Made by a program: the position numbers and the translations under genes
Shown: in pieces, positions 54,375 through 63,317 of the stretch
How positions within the stretch are numbered: position 1 is the stretch's first letter
Layout: the number at the start of each line of letters is the position of its first letter
Notes under the pieces: generated by a model
Told to the model about the DNA's origin: nothing
The model's input: the letters and a program-made list of their open reading frames with translations, nothing else
Database searches by the model: none
Source of the DNA: Pedobacter sp. FW305-3-2-15-E-R2A2
GTDB lineage: Bacteria > Bacteroidota > Bacteroidia > Sphingobacteriales > Sphingobacteriaceae
Assembly (NCBI RefSeq): GCF_038446955.1
Contig: NZ_CP151803.1
Span: 5,146,001-5,210,000, forward strand
Length of the DNA: 64,000 bases
Direction: 5' to 3'

Positions 54375-55321
54375 AATACAGTTTTTAATACGTTTAGGAT
54401 TCGCTTCATATCTGCGTGGGTATAACGATGGTCTATGGGCAATGCAATCAGATGGCTGGTCAGGTAATGCTCATACATCATTTTTGTGGTCCATTCCAGG
54501 ACGTTTGGCCAATAAGTAGCGACATAGATGTGTTTATCCAGTAATTTTTTTTTGAGGCTCAGGGAGGAAGTCAGCAGTGGGTATACCATTGGTCCATTAA
54601 TCAGCGAGGCATCAAAAGCATAATCATTGTGCGCCTCCAGAAAATCATGGAGGTACATAAAATTGGAATTCCGCCGGTATCTGCAAACTTTATAATCTAT
54701 GCCAGACAAGATTTTCTGCGATAAGGAAGACATCCTTCTCATCGGATTGTTTGACAGCAGCACATTATTATTGACAAAATCTTCATATCCCATTTCGATT
54801 CCGAGATCAATGCTCTTGATCAGATGAGAAAACCTTTCAAAAGAAACATCTTTCTCCATCTTCAGGCGCAGCGGGCTATTCGTTTGGAGATAGGCACCAT
54901 CCGGAACACCGAAAAACTTTCTGCAGGAATAAAAAGTATCCGGGCCCTCCAGTGGTGCTGCGAAAAAGGCCTGAGAATTGTCGATGATCAGGTTTTGAAA
55001 CACAGCGCTCAACCGACCCACCGTTTCCTGTTTCAGGCCAAAGTAATTCGTATACAACAGACATTCCTCAGGACCAACCTCAAAATCCAGTACCGGATCC
55101 ATATGCTCATCAATGGTATAATACTGAAATGGAATGCCCAGCCTTTTAAGTGGTTCCAGCATGACCTCACAGGTATAATAAGGGACATGAACCAATCGGT
55201 ACCGCTTTACCTTTAAGATATATTCAAAGGCATTTCTGCCCGTATTTAATTTTAACAGGGAAGGATAAAATTCTTCTCCTCTGGACAGTTGCAGCTCCAA
55301 ATATCCGCCAAGTGATCTCAT
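54371..55321 (-). CDS. DegT/DnrJ/EryC1/StrS-like PLP-dependent aminotransferase
   Basis: About 316 residues from MRSLGGYLELQLSRGEEFY; the frame extends to 55429, but that part would overlap the dioxygenase gene. It is shorter and diverged relative to typical DegT enzymes (about 370). Pattern: NTGRNAFEYIL (substrate/cofactor region), VHVPYYTCEVMLEPLKRLGIPFQYYTID, LLYTNYFGL, IIDNSQAFF (Asp for PLP pyridine N) and DTFYSCRKFFGVPDGAYLQT (candidate Schiff-base Lys after Cys-Arg). It probably aminates a keto sugar or transfers an amino group to a keto intermediate, consistent with the CapD-like dehydratase in the same locus. Assignment is by motif order and is less sure than for the others. Confidence 0.72.
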   Translation of the reverse strand: MRSLGGYLELQLSRGEEFYPSLLKLNTGRNAFEYILKVKRYRLVHVPYYTCEVMLEPLKRLGIPFQYYTIDEHMDPVLDFEVGPEECLLYTNYFGLKQETVGRLSAVFQNLIIDNSQAFFAAPLEGPDTFYSCRKFFGVPDGAYLQTNSPLRLKMEKDVSFERFSHLIKSIDLGIEMGYEDFVNNNVLLSNNPMRRMSSLSQKILSGIDYKVCRYRRNSNFMYLHDFLEAHNDYAFDASLINGPMVYPLLTSSLSLKKKLLDKHIYVATYWPNVLEWTTKMMYEHYLTSHLIALPIDHRYTHADMKRILNVLKTVL

Positions 55322-55343
55322 TTTATGCAGTTTGATTTGTGAA

Positions 55344-56147
55344 TTACTCCTGTCCTCTTTGATACATTCTTTTCTCAACGGGCTGATAATACTCCTCGAA
55401 ATCAGCAGGAACCCTTGAATTATAACCAATCACCTGCCGCAGGTTCTCGCTTAAACCCGCTCCGAAATCATAGCCCAGAAATCTTGGGTAATCCATTTGC
55501 TGCTTCATAAAAGGTTTCGTAAAAGCCATGGTCAGCGCCCTTCTTGGTGCATCGGTATTGTTTTTACCCGCAGCATGCCATAGGTTCGCATCGAATAAAA
55601 CGATGCTGCCTTTTTTTGCAAGGGCCCGGTCTGCCTGTTCGTAAAAACGGGAAGCCTCAGGTTTTTCATCAGATTTATGCGACCCTGAAAGGAAATAAGT
55701 CGCTCCGTTTTCCAGGGTAAAATCGTCAAGCAGTACCATCATTTGAACCATCAGCCGGTAAGAACCGGTAAAGGTCCTGATGTCCCGATGGATGTTCTGA
55801 ACATAAGTCTGACTGTTTTTCAAATTGATAACCGCTCCTAAAGAATTGAGAATGTACTGCCCGCCAAGGAAATGCCGGATTTGTTCGTCCCCAAACTTCT
55901 GTTCGAGAAATTTCAGAGAAAACAGGTCTTTTTCTACCAGATGATGGAGCGTTCCGTCGGTGCTTTCCCCAATCCCGTTATTCACTTGTATTTTTCTCCT
56001 GAATTCGTAGGCCGGTTGAAGGGATTGCTTAATGTCCTCCACAAACTGCGGATCTAAAGCATTTTCATAAATAATCCAGCCATATTTTTCGATGACCTCA
56101 TCAAACAAGGCGAGATCAGTAATGGAATAGTCCAATATATTTTGCAT
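55344..56147 (-). CDS. Phytanoyl-CoA dioxygenase (PhyH)-like Fe(II)/2-oxoglutarate oxygenase
   Basis: 267 residues. The 2-His-1-carboxylate facial triad is visible: His120-Arg-Asp122 (QNIHRDIRTF) and His191 (NLWHAAGKN), with Arg202/203 as the 2-oxoglutarate-binding candidate (PRRALTMAF). Double-stranded beta-helix features surround it (MVQMMVLLDDFTLENGATYFLSGSHKSDE). PhyH-like enzymes hydroxylate diverse small molecules. Set between FemAB-like and DegT-like genes (23-nt gaps) it probably oxidises a building block later attached to the polysaccharide. The exact substrate cannot be inferred. Confidence 0.88.
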   Translation of the reverse strand: MQNILDYSITDLALFDEVIEKYGWIIYENALDPQFVEDIKQSLQPAYEFRRKIQVNNGIGESTDGTLHHLVEKDLFSLKFLEQKFGDEQIRHFLGGQYILNSLGAVINLKNSQTYVQNIHRDIRTFTGSYRLMVQMMVLLDDFTLENGATYFLSGSHKSDEKPEASRFYEQADRALAKKGSIVLFDANLWHAAGKNNTDAPRRALTMAFTKPFMKQQMDYPRFLGYDFGAGLSENLRQVIGYNSRVPADFEEYYQPVEKRMYQRGQE

Positions 56148-56170
56148 GATTAATTTGTTTTAAAGGCAGG

Positions 56171-57196
56171 CTACTGTCTGTAGGCAGGGAAGAAAGTAGA
56201 TTCAGGACTGATCTCTGCTCCGCGTTGAAGTACGAGTTCCTGATAGACCTCCTGGTCATTGATATAACACCAGATCCGGTCTGCAATCTGTAAATCGGAA
56301 AAATGGCGTTTGAACTGAAATAAAGAATCTTCTTTGCCCCCTACGCCCCCACCAAGGTGAAATATTTTTTTTCCTAATCTCCGGCCAATCATACTGATTT
56401 CATCTGTGAGTAATTTGCTTGGGGATACATTAAGGTATTTTTCTGAAGTCGCAGATAAGTGATTTCGGACCACATGCTCAGAGATCAGCAGCAATGCGCC
56501 GCAAATCAGCTCCGGTCCATCATAGATGAGGATCAGCCGGTTGCTGAATTCCCCGGGATTCAGCAGGCCGGTAAAATAGGCCTCATCAAAATAATAACTC
56601 TTACCGGCGTTTAACCGGTCCATATTTTTATGGTATATCTCGGTGAATGAACGGATCTCCTCTGCGCTTCGCGCATCTTTGATGAGGTAATTGGATGCTC
56701 TGAGTTTCTTGACCTGCCGCTTTAAACGCTTCTCATATCTGGCGCGTTGTTCTTCTTCAGTGATGGATAAATCCATATAAATGGTACTTCCGTTTGAGGA
56801 AACTCCGCCAAGGCTTTCGAGCAGATATTGCTGCGCTAAAAAAGGATACAAGCGGGTAAAGACAGTAACGCAACGTTCGGCAGTCAGAAAGCGGCAGAAT
56901 TCTTCTTTAAAAGACTGTAAAGAACGCTCCGTAATCGCGCTGAAATCAGTGTCCGACACCGGACCAGCGTAACCATAAACCGAGGTCAGGTCATAAAAAG
57001 AGGAATTGGCGATCCTTCTTTTGATCATTGGGAAAGCGATAAAAAAACCTGCTTCTTTATAAACAAAAAGAAGGGGTTCTCCTTCCCTGTTCAGTGAATG
57101 ATAATACCAGGTATGGTACACTTCATAATTACAGGAACGTTTTACATAGGCATCCCATTCCGGCTTTTCCCGGATCACAAAACTTTGATATTGCAT
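56171..57196 (-). CDS. FemAB-like transferase (GNAT superfamily)
   Basis: 341 residues. It aligns by eye with the second domain of the protein at 52833-54374: YHTWYYHSLNREGEPLLFVYKEAGFFIAFPMIKRRIANSSFYDLTSVYGYAGPVS, YYFDEAYFTGLL, SPSKLLTDEISMIGRRLGKKIFHLGGGVGGKEDSLFQFKRHFS. A charged segment with Arg/Lys repeats (RYEKRLKRQVKKLR) may contact the acceptor. FemAB-type enzymes transfer aminoacyl groups from tRNA onto peptidoglycan precursors; in exopolysaccharide loci related proteins are thought to modify the glycan or its lipid carrier. It begins 12 nt after the GT4 gene. It is a paralogue without the GNAT half. Confidence 0.88.
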   Translation of the reverse strand: MQYQSFVIREKPEWDAYVKRSCNYEVYHTWYYHSLNREGEPLLFVYKEAGFFIAFPMIKRRIANSSFYDLTSVYGYAGPVSDTDFSAITERSLQSFKEEFCRFLTAERCVTVFTRLYPFLAQQYLLESLGGVSSNGSTIYMDLSITEEEQRARYEKRLKRQVKKLRASNYLIKDARSAEEIRSFTEIYHKNMDRLNAGKSYYFDEAYFTGLLNPGEFSNRLILIYDGPELICGALLLISEHVVRNHLSATSEKYLNVSPSKLLTDEISMIGRRLGKKIFHLGGGVGGKEDSLFQFKRHFSDLQIADRIWCYINDQEVYQELVLQRGAEISPESTFFPAYRQ

Positions 57197-57208
57197 GGAT
57201 TTTTTGGG

Positions 57209-58360
57209 TTAGTCTTGACCTTCAAGTACACGAATCATCATTTCATTTACCTTATTGACATCAAATTTTTCGACGGCATATTTCCTTCCATTGTTCCCAA
57301 AGCGGGTAACATCATCGGTATGTCTGATATAGTACTCCATTTTCGAGGCCAGTTGCGGCGCATCCTTCACCGGAACCAGAAATCCGTTTGCTTTCCTCAG
57401 CAAGGGGTTAATCGTTTCCCGACAGCCCACAGAGTTGCAGGTAATCAGGGCCCGGCCCATTGCCATCCCCTCCAAAAGGCATCTTGGAACCCCTTCTCCA
57501 TAATAGGAAGGCAGCACAACAACGGAAGATTCCCTGATATAAGGACGTACATCTTCCCGTAATCCTAAATACTGAATCGTCCCATCGGATCTTATTTTTG
57601 CATATAAATCATCGCTTATGGCATCGATATTATCATCGTAAGCCCCGATCAGCGTAAAATCAACCTCCGGAAACTTACCCTTGATTATTTTTGCAGCCTC
57701 ATAATATTCCTTAATTCCCTTTGCATTGATGAGGCGGGAAATCATTAAAAAATTAATGTGCTGTACATTTGGCTGCGAATATTCATAACTGGACAAATCC
57801 ACCCCTGAACCATTGACCACAGTAACCTTGTTCTTTTTGCTGAGGATATGCTCGCGGATCAGGAGCTCATAATCGTCCTGATTCTGGAAGATAATGTGCA
57901 ACCTTTTAGTCGCCCTTAAACTTAATTTAAGGAGTATTCTTGTTACTTTTTGCACCCATGTTCTGGGGCCTATGTTCAGGAAATTATACCCCAGGCCAGT
58001 CAGCATCGGTGTGATGAGCTTCACACGGCAATACCTGGCCACAAAACAACCATAGATCACCGGTTTAAAGGTATAAGGAAAGAAGACATCCGGTTTAACC
58101 ATCCGGATTACTTTGCGCAAGGCAAGAAGATATTTCAGGTCTGAGCCTATGGAGACATTACTCGGATTGAGTTCATTCTCATAGACGGTTACCCCCATTT
58201 CCATCAGCCGATGACTGATGCTTTGTTGTTCTATCTGCGGACTGAACACCATCACCTCATGCTTTTCTACCAATGCTTCCATCAACTTTCCCCTGAAATC
58301 CAGCAGCGAGCGCGGGGAATCGCAGGAGATCAATATTTTCTTCCTTTCCGTTACCATCAT
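57209..58360 (-). CDS. GT4-family glycosyltransferase
   Basis: 383 residues (MMVTERKKILISC; the second Met is an alternative). The GT-B signatures are clear: ILISCDSPRSLLDFRGKLMEALVEKHEVMVFSP at the N-terminus; NGSGVDLSSYEY, NFLMISRLINAKGIKEYYEAAKIIKGKFPEVDFTLIGA, VVVLPSYYGEGVPRCLLEGMAMGRALITC with the Glu of the donor-binding EX7E motif. It resembles enzymes that add a hexosamine or hexose to a lipid-linked carrier. It starts the compact gene series GT4, FemAB, PhyH, DegT, GNAT-FemAB, CapD, with gaps of 26 nt or less. Confidence 0.93.
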   Translation of the reverse strand: MMVTERKKILISCDSPRSLLDFRGKLMEALVEKHEVMVFSPQIEQQSISHRLMEMGVTVYENELNPSNVSIGSDLKYLLALRKVIRMVKPDVFFPYTFKPVIYGCFVARYCRVKLITPMLTGLGYNFLNIGPRTWVQKVTRILLKLSLRATKRLHIIFQNQDDYELLIREHILSKKNKVTVVNGSGVDLSSYEYSQPNVQHINFLMISRLINAKGIKEYYEAAKIIKGKFPEVDFTLIGAYDDNIDAISDDLYAKIRSDGTIQYLGLREDVRPYIRESSVVVLPSYYGEGVPRCLLEGMAMGRALITCNSVGCRETINPLLRKANGFLVPVKDAPQLASKMEYYIRHTDDVTRFGNNGRKYAVEKFDVNKVNEMMIRVLEGQD

Positions 58361-58421
58361 TATTTAATTTTATGGGATAAAATCTTTTGCCGAATCAGCG
58401 GGAAATAAGGGGTATATTTAA

Positions 58422-58457
58422 GGGGCAGCCCGACAAATAACCTGTCAGACCTGCCCC
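58422..58457. repeat. GC-rich hairpin between pectate lyase and GT4 genes
   Basis: GGGGCAG (58422-58428) pairs with CTGCCCC (58451-58457); an inner GACA/TGTC pair (58432-58435 with 58443-58446) extends it. Neither flank has a clear T-run, so it is either a weak terminator of the pectate lyase transcript or an RNA structure in the leader of the downstream series. Confidence 0.5.
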
Positions 58458-58514
58458 CTCAATATTTTAAAACCAAAGCCCGGGATGCCCCTACGGCTTG
58501 TGATCAAAGAAGTT

Positions 58515-59906
58515 TTAGCGTTTTAATGTGGCACCTGCTCCGGCAGATACGACTGCAGGAACATTTGCCGCAGCAATCAATACAGATTTGTACTCATAGG
58601 CTGGCACCCATGTTGATGCCGCTGTAGAGATCCTGTTTGCCTTACTGTTGGCGTAAATATTGGTCGCTGCGCCACTCACATAACCCGGCTTGGCATTGTA
58701 TTCCGTGAAAATTGGAATCGCCTGGTTCTCAAAATAGTTGTTATCAGTTCTTACGGTAGCGCCCATAGTTACCCCGATTCCATAACCGCTGCCATTTTGC
58801 AGGTAGTTGTTAAAAACGTGTATGTAACCAAATCTTGTACTTGGCTGACGTTCAGAAACGTTGTAAAAATAGTTGTTGTTTACCGTTACACGAAGGTGGC
58901 CGATATCGTCCGTATTCTCATCACCAAAGCCAATCAGCATTGGAATGTGACTGTCGTGCAACCTGTTCCAGGAAAGGGTCACATAGTCTGCTCTTTTCCC
59001 TACGTCCAGTAATCCATCGTAATACTCCCAGCCGTGGTTCCTGTCGGACGACAAGTCACAGTGGTCAATCCAGATGTGGTGTGCACCTTCTTTAATGATG
59101 ATGTTAGAATAAGTCACCACATTTCTGATGGTCATGTTCTGAACAATGACGTTGCTGCTACCGTACATCATCAAACCAACGCCTTCCAGACTCGATCCGG
59201 TCAATCCGATAATGCTCTTATTGGATTTTACATTCAGGTATCCGGTTCCCGTAATTTTTCCGGACACCATGATGATCATGGCAGCGCTTGATTCTACTGC
59301 AGTCTTCAAGGCAGACAGGCTCGTCACGGTCACTGTTTGTCCACCGATACCACCGGTAGTTTTACCGTCCACTGAGGCAAAGCCAATAGCAGATGAGGTC
59401 GGAACCGGTTGTACTGTTGCCGGTGGCGTTACCGGAGGAAGAATTGACCCGGCAGTACTGCCATCCAGACTATACGTATAGGTTCTTCCATTGGTCCTTG
59501 GATCGGTGTTGTCAGAGGCGGAGAAATACAAGCCGCCTACCCAATGGCTAAAAAGACCTTTTCCTTTGCTTCTGATGTCCGCGTGCATTGCATGCCCGGG
59601 ACCAAGCTCTTTTCCATTTTCAAATAGCTTAAGCGTAGAGACCGAAGGGCTATTCCCCGAGTCACTTGTTCCGGCAATATTAATCACTTTGTAGGAAAAC
59701 CCGCCGTCACTGCTCGCTTTTGTAGCGTCGATTGTTTTAATTCCGGTAATGCTGCTTCCGCTAAACAGGGCGGCTTCAGTAAGATCAGCTGGGTTTTCAG
59801 GGTTTGCCACATCCGAACCTTTTTTACATTTACTAAAAGTTAATAAAACCAGCAGTAGCAGAAGGCTCATGGGCAGTCGATTTGTTGCATTGTTTTTTCT
59901 TTCCAT
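58515..59906 (-). CDS. Pectate lyase family 1 lipoprotein
   Basis: 463 residues. Lipoprotein signal with Cys27 (LLTFSKCKKGSD), an N-terminal beta domain (about 40-150), a Pro/Val linker, then a right-handed beta-helix PL1 domain (about 170-455). Catalytic and calcium-site patterns are visible: EGAHHIWIDHCDLSSD, DYVTLSWNRLHDSH, and RQPSTRFGYIHVFNNYLQN (Arg pair of the PL1 active site). It would cleave polygalacturonan-like glycans by beta-elimination at the cell surface. It lies inside the exopolysaccharide locus, with a 443-nt gap on its upstream side and 154 nt downstream, so it probably has its own promoter. It may trim or release the polymer made by the locus or be an unrelated insertion. 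Confidence 0.9.
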   Translation of the reverse strand: MERKNNATNRLPMSLLLLLVLLTFSKCKKGSDVANPENPADLTEAALFSGSSITGIKTIDATKASSDGGFSYKVINIAGTSDSGNSPSVSTLKLFENGKELGPGHAMHADIRSKGKGLFSHWVGGLYFSASDNTDPRTNGRTYTYSLDGSTAGSILPPVTPPATVQPVPTSSAIGFASVDGKTTGGIGGQTVTVTSLSALKTAVESSAAMIIMVSGKITGTGYLNVKSNKSIIGLTGSSLEGVGLMMYGSSNVIVQNMTIRNVVTYSNIIIKEGAHHIWIDHCDLSSDRNHGWEYYDGLLDVGKRADYVTLSWNRLHDSHIPMLIGFGDENTDDIGHLRVTVNNNYFYNVSERQPSTRFGYIHVFNNYLQNGSGYGIGVTMGATVRTDNNYFENQAIPIFTEYNAKPGYVSGAATNIYANSKANRISTAASTWVPAYEYKSVLIAAANVPAVVSAGAGATLKR

Positions 59907-60349
59907 TTCTTGTTGTTAAAAGTACACAATGGTAACGCGAAAATACATCACCTTATACACCAAAACAATTATGGAAAAGCACTGATTTTCAGTAAGAAAA
60001 GCCCAAAACCACCACCTTATAAAAAAAGTGGTTCTGACGGATTTAATTCCTAAAACCAGTTTATTATTCAATTAAAAAGTGGAATATTCCACAAGTTAAT
60101 CAAATGAAAATCAGGGTTAGCAGAAGTAAAAAATGATTAATATACTTTCTGCCTAAAGATTTAATATTTATTGTAAAAAAGTCAGATTAATTTATTTTAC
60201 CTGATAAATCAGGTGGAATCAATAAGACAAATCAGCAATTTATTGTAATTTTTATGTCATAAATGAAACGCAAAATTCCTAAACTCCAATTTATCCTATC
60301 AAAAATTTGAAAATACAAACATTTATTTGTATACTTTTACTAAGATTTA
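59907..60349. other. AT-rich intergenic region
   Basis: 443 bases between the pectate lyase and the epimerase, strongly AT-rich. A short hairpin, ATACAAA (60313-60319) with TTTGTAT (60326-60332), followed on the minus strand by T-rich sequence, may terminate the epimerase transcript. AACCAC/GTGGTT at 60007-60033 forms another weak inverted repeat. I found no gene and no convincing promoter consensus; the pectate lyase promoter should lie here. Confidence 0.5.
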
Positions 60350-61444
60350 TCAATGATATCCGGCAGGTTCCAACTGCAATTGTATATTTTCTGTTACCAG
60401 GTAAAAATCTTTATACCAATTCACAAAATTCCGCACCCCCTCTGCCACAGAAACCCGGGGATGATAACCCATCATTTTTTTCATCGCTGAGATGTCTGCC
60501 CAGGTTTTTACGACATCTCCGTTTTGCATCGGCAGGTAGTGTTTATGTGCCACCTTTCCCAGATTTTTTTCAATCTCTGCAATAAATTCCATCAGGTCTA
60601 CCGATTGCCCCCTACCGATATTAAACACGCGGTAAGGTACTTTTGAACTGGCAGGGTTTGGTTTGAATTCATTCCATTCCGGATTGCTTTCTGCGGGATG
60701 GTCAATCACCCGGACAATCCCATCTACAATGTCGTCAATATAGGTAAAATCACGTTTCATCATTCCATTGTTAAACACTTCAATATTTTTATTCTCAAGA
60801 ATGGCTTTCGTGAACAGGAACAGCGCCATATCTGGTCTTCCCCATGGCCCGTAGACGGTAAAGAACCTCAGTCCGGTTGTTGGAATCCCAAACAAATGAC
60901 TGTAGGCATGGGCCATCAGCTCATTGCTTTTTTTGGACGCAGCGTATAGAGATACCGGATGATCGGCATGTTGAGTCGGGGAAAAAGGCATTTCCTTATT
61001 CAGCCCGTAAACACTGGAGGAGCTGGCGTACACGAGGTGTTTGGTATGGTGCGTTCTGCAACATTCCAAAATGTTCAGGAAGCCGGTGATGTTGGATTCC
61101 AGATAAGCCCTTGGATTGCTCAAACTATACCGCACCCCTGCCTGTGCAGCCAGGTTACATACGACATCAAAATGGCAGTTTTTAAATACTTTCTTTAACT
61201 TACCATGGTCTGTAATGTCCAGCTTCACAAACTGATAATTGGGATACTTAGTACTCCTCAGCTCCTTACCGTATACCAGATCGGCCTTCATGATACCTGT
61301 TTCCTCCAGCCGCCTGTACTTGAGGTTGACATCATAGTAATCATTAATACTGTCTATTCCGACCACCTCATCACCTCGTTCCAACAGGAATTTCGCGAGG
61401 TGGAATCCAATAAAACCGGCTGTACCGGTAACCAATACTTTCAT
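60350..61444 (-). CDS. NAD-dependent epimerase (UDP-glucuronate 4-epimerase-like)
   Basis: 364 residues. Rossmann motif TGTAGFIG at 6-13; AAQAGVRYSLSNPRAYLESNI (99-119), typical of the UDP-glucuronate epimerase group; catalytic Tyr167-Lys171 (YAASKK) with Ser142/143; and RFFTVYGPWGRPDMALFLFTKAILENKNIEVFNNGMMKRDFTYIDDIVDGI. It probably interconverts UDP-GlcA and UDP-GalA, giving a uronic acid for the polysaccharide, which would suit the nearby pectate lyase. It is 31 nt downstream of asnB. Confidence 0.93.
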   Translation of the reverse strand: MKVLVTGTAGFIGFHLAKFLLERGDEVVGIDSINDYYDVNLKYRRLEETGIMKADLVYGKELRSTKYPNYQFVKLDITDHGKLKKVFKNCHFDVVCNLAAQAGVRYSLSNPRAYLESNITGFLNILECCRTHHTKHLVYASSSSVYGLNKEMPFSPTQHADHPVSLYAASKKSNELMAHAYSHLFGIPTTGLRFFTVYGPWGRPDMALFLFTKAILENKNIEVFNNGMMKRDFTYIDDIVDGIVRVIDHPAESNPEWNEFKPNPASSKVPYRVFNIGRGQSVDLMEFIAEIEKNLGKVAHKHYLPMQNGDVVKTWADISAMKKMMGYHPRVSVAEGVRNFVNWYKDFYLVTENIQLQLEPAGYH

Positions 61445-61475
61445 AACGATCGCTTTAAATTATAGATTAAGTAAT

Positions 61476-63317
61476 TCAGGACGACAGGCTTTTATGCCAT
61501 ACTTCCAGACTGAACACACAAAAGAGAATTTTAGCCCTTCTTTCATCGGAAATGCTAACCTGTCTGGCCATCAGCTGTTCAATGAAAGCTTTCCTGATAA
61601 TTTTAGGATATAGAGCATCTGCTGCCAGCAGGTACTGCTCCATCACTTCCCGGAGCTCATGGTCTACCCATTTTTGCAAGGGTATTTCAAAACCTCTTTT
61701 CGGCTGGTCGATCAATTCTGCCGGAAGGTATTTCCGGCCCAGGTCTCTCAGGATAGATTTGGTTTGAATGTTTCTGATCTTATAATGATCCGGCAAGCCG
61801 GGCGCAAAGTCAAGGATTTCCTTTGCCAGAAAGGGACTTCTCCCTTCAATGGAATGTGCCATCGTCGCAATGTCCATTTTTGGCAATAAGCGGCTAAACA
61901 ACATGGACTCAAAATCCATCAGCAAAATCTTCTTTAAGGGTGATATCGAATAACTGTTATACCGCTCCAAATCTGCAGAAATCGCCAGCATCTGAGGTTT
62001 TTCAATAAAGACATCTTCAAAACCAACAAATAAATCTGAAGAAGCCGAACAATAAATCTTGACCAGATCCGCGTAGCTTGCAAATTTCAACAGCCGGTAA
62101 CCATAGGTATAAAGGCTCTGTTTCTGATTGGCTATCGGCAGGATTTTAGTCAAAATTCCGGAACTGATTTTTGTAAACTGACTGGGGTTAAAAAAATCCA
62201 GGTGTTTAAAAGGAACATACCTTCTATACCCTCCAAATAACTCATCCGCCCCATCTCCATTCAGGACTACCGTGATGTATTTCTTAGCCTCTTTGGCCAC
62301 ATAGTAGCTGGGAATTGCCGAATTGTCGGAATTTGGTTCCCCGTGATTTGAAATGATCTTTTCGATATCATTTGCCAGATCGGCAAAATCAATCTCCACC
62401 ACAGTATGCTCCGTATCGTACTTTCTGGCCACCTTTTCTGCAAGTTGCGATTCATCAAATGAACCCGCTACTTTTACGGTAAAGGTCTTTAGCTTGGATT
62501 GCTGCTGCGCAGCCATCGCGGTGACCAGTCCACTGTCAATCCCCCCGCTTAAAAAGGAACCTACATCCAGATCCGCACTTTCTATTCTGCGTTTCACTGC
62601 CGTTTTTAAATGCTGGTCCAGCTGGCTTAATGAATCTTCATAATTAAAATGCTGGTCATTCAGGTAGGCATCTTCTATCTTAAACCAGGAATGCTGTTCT
62701 GCCGCTCCGGATAAGGCGTCGATCACCATGTATTGCCCGTTTTCCAACTCATTTACGAGGTGATAAGGCGTTGCTGTCCGATAATAATGCCCCAGGTAGA
62801 GGTAATCGGCCATTGCCGCATAATTCACTTCCGGCCGACAAACCCGATAGAGCACATTGAGTTCTGAGGAAAAAACATAACTCCTGCCCTTATTATAAAT
62901 ATATAAAGGTTTTTTCCCTGCCCTGTCCCTGGCCAGGTACAATTTAAGGTTTATTGTATCGTACAAAGCGAAGGCAAACATGCCATCAAATTCTTCCAGC
63001 ATCTTCATTCCCAGCTGTTCAAATAACATCAGGATGGTCAGCGTATCGGAATTTGAAGCAGCGCTGAGCTTATATTTCTGCCTCAGCTCCATGTGGTTGT
63101 AGATCTCTCCGTTAAACACCAGAACCAATCCGTTATGCTTCATCGGTTGCTGCCCCGATGCCGTTAAATCCTGAATTGCCAACCTCGTATGGTAAAGGTT
63201 CACCGGATGCTGGTTAAAACAGCCCTGCTCATCGGGTCCGCGGTGAAACAGCCCTTCAAAGATCTGTTCCTTCGCGATCGCATGTTCATAATTTAATGTT
63301 CCAAAGATTCCACACAT
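61476..63317 (-). CDS. asnB: Asparagine synthase (glutamine-hydrolysing)
   Basis: 613 residues. The start at MCGIFG is fixed because Cys2 is the glutaminase nucleophile. The Ntn domain (1-200) shows HRGPDEQG, NGEIYNH and the synthetase half has the PP-loop FLSGGIDSG (255-263), DGADELFGGYRRY and EGRSPFLAKEILDFA. It amidates aspartate with Gln and ATP; in polysaccharide loci such AsnB-like enzymes often act on uronic acid amidation or an amino-sugar precursor. Here its gene overlaps the upstream glycosyltransferase by 25 nt, showing tight co-transcription. Confidence 0.93.
   Translation of the reverse strand: MCGIFGTLNYEHAIAKEQIFEGLFHRGPDEQGCFNQHPVNLYHTRLAIQDLTASGQQPMKHNGLVLVFNGEIYNHMELRQKYKLSAASNSDTLTILMLFEQLGMKMLEEFDGMFAFALYDTINLKLYLARDRAGKKPLYIYNKGRSYVFSSELNVLYRVCRPEVNYAAMADYLYLGHYYRTATPYHLVNELENGQYMVIDALSGAAEQHSWFKIEDAYLNDQHFNYEDSLSQLDQHLKTAVKRRIESADLDVGSFLSGGIDSGLVTAMAAQQQSKLKTFTVKVAGSFDESQLAEKVARKYDTEHTVVEIDFADLANDIEKIISNHGEPNSDNSAIPSYYVAKEAKKYITVVLNGDGADELFGGYRRYVPFKHLDFFNPSQFTKISSGILTKILPIANQKQSLYTYGYRLLKFASYADLVKIYCSASSDLFVGFEDVFIEKPQMLAISADLERYNSYSISPLKKILLMDFESMLFSRLLPKMDIATMAHSIEGRSPFLAKEILDFAPGLPDHYKIRNIQTKSILRDLGRKYLPAELIDQPKRGFEIPLQKWVDHELREVMEQYLLAADALYPKIIRKAFIEQLMARQVSISDERRAKILFCVFSLEVWHKSLSS

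Noticed and set aside
55322..55429. Longer start of the DegT-like protein at 55429
   Set aside because: It would overlap the dioxygenase gene by 86 nt; the start at 55321 follows that gene's stop by 22 nt.
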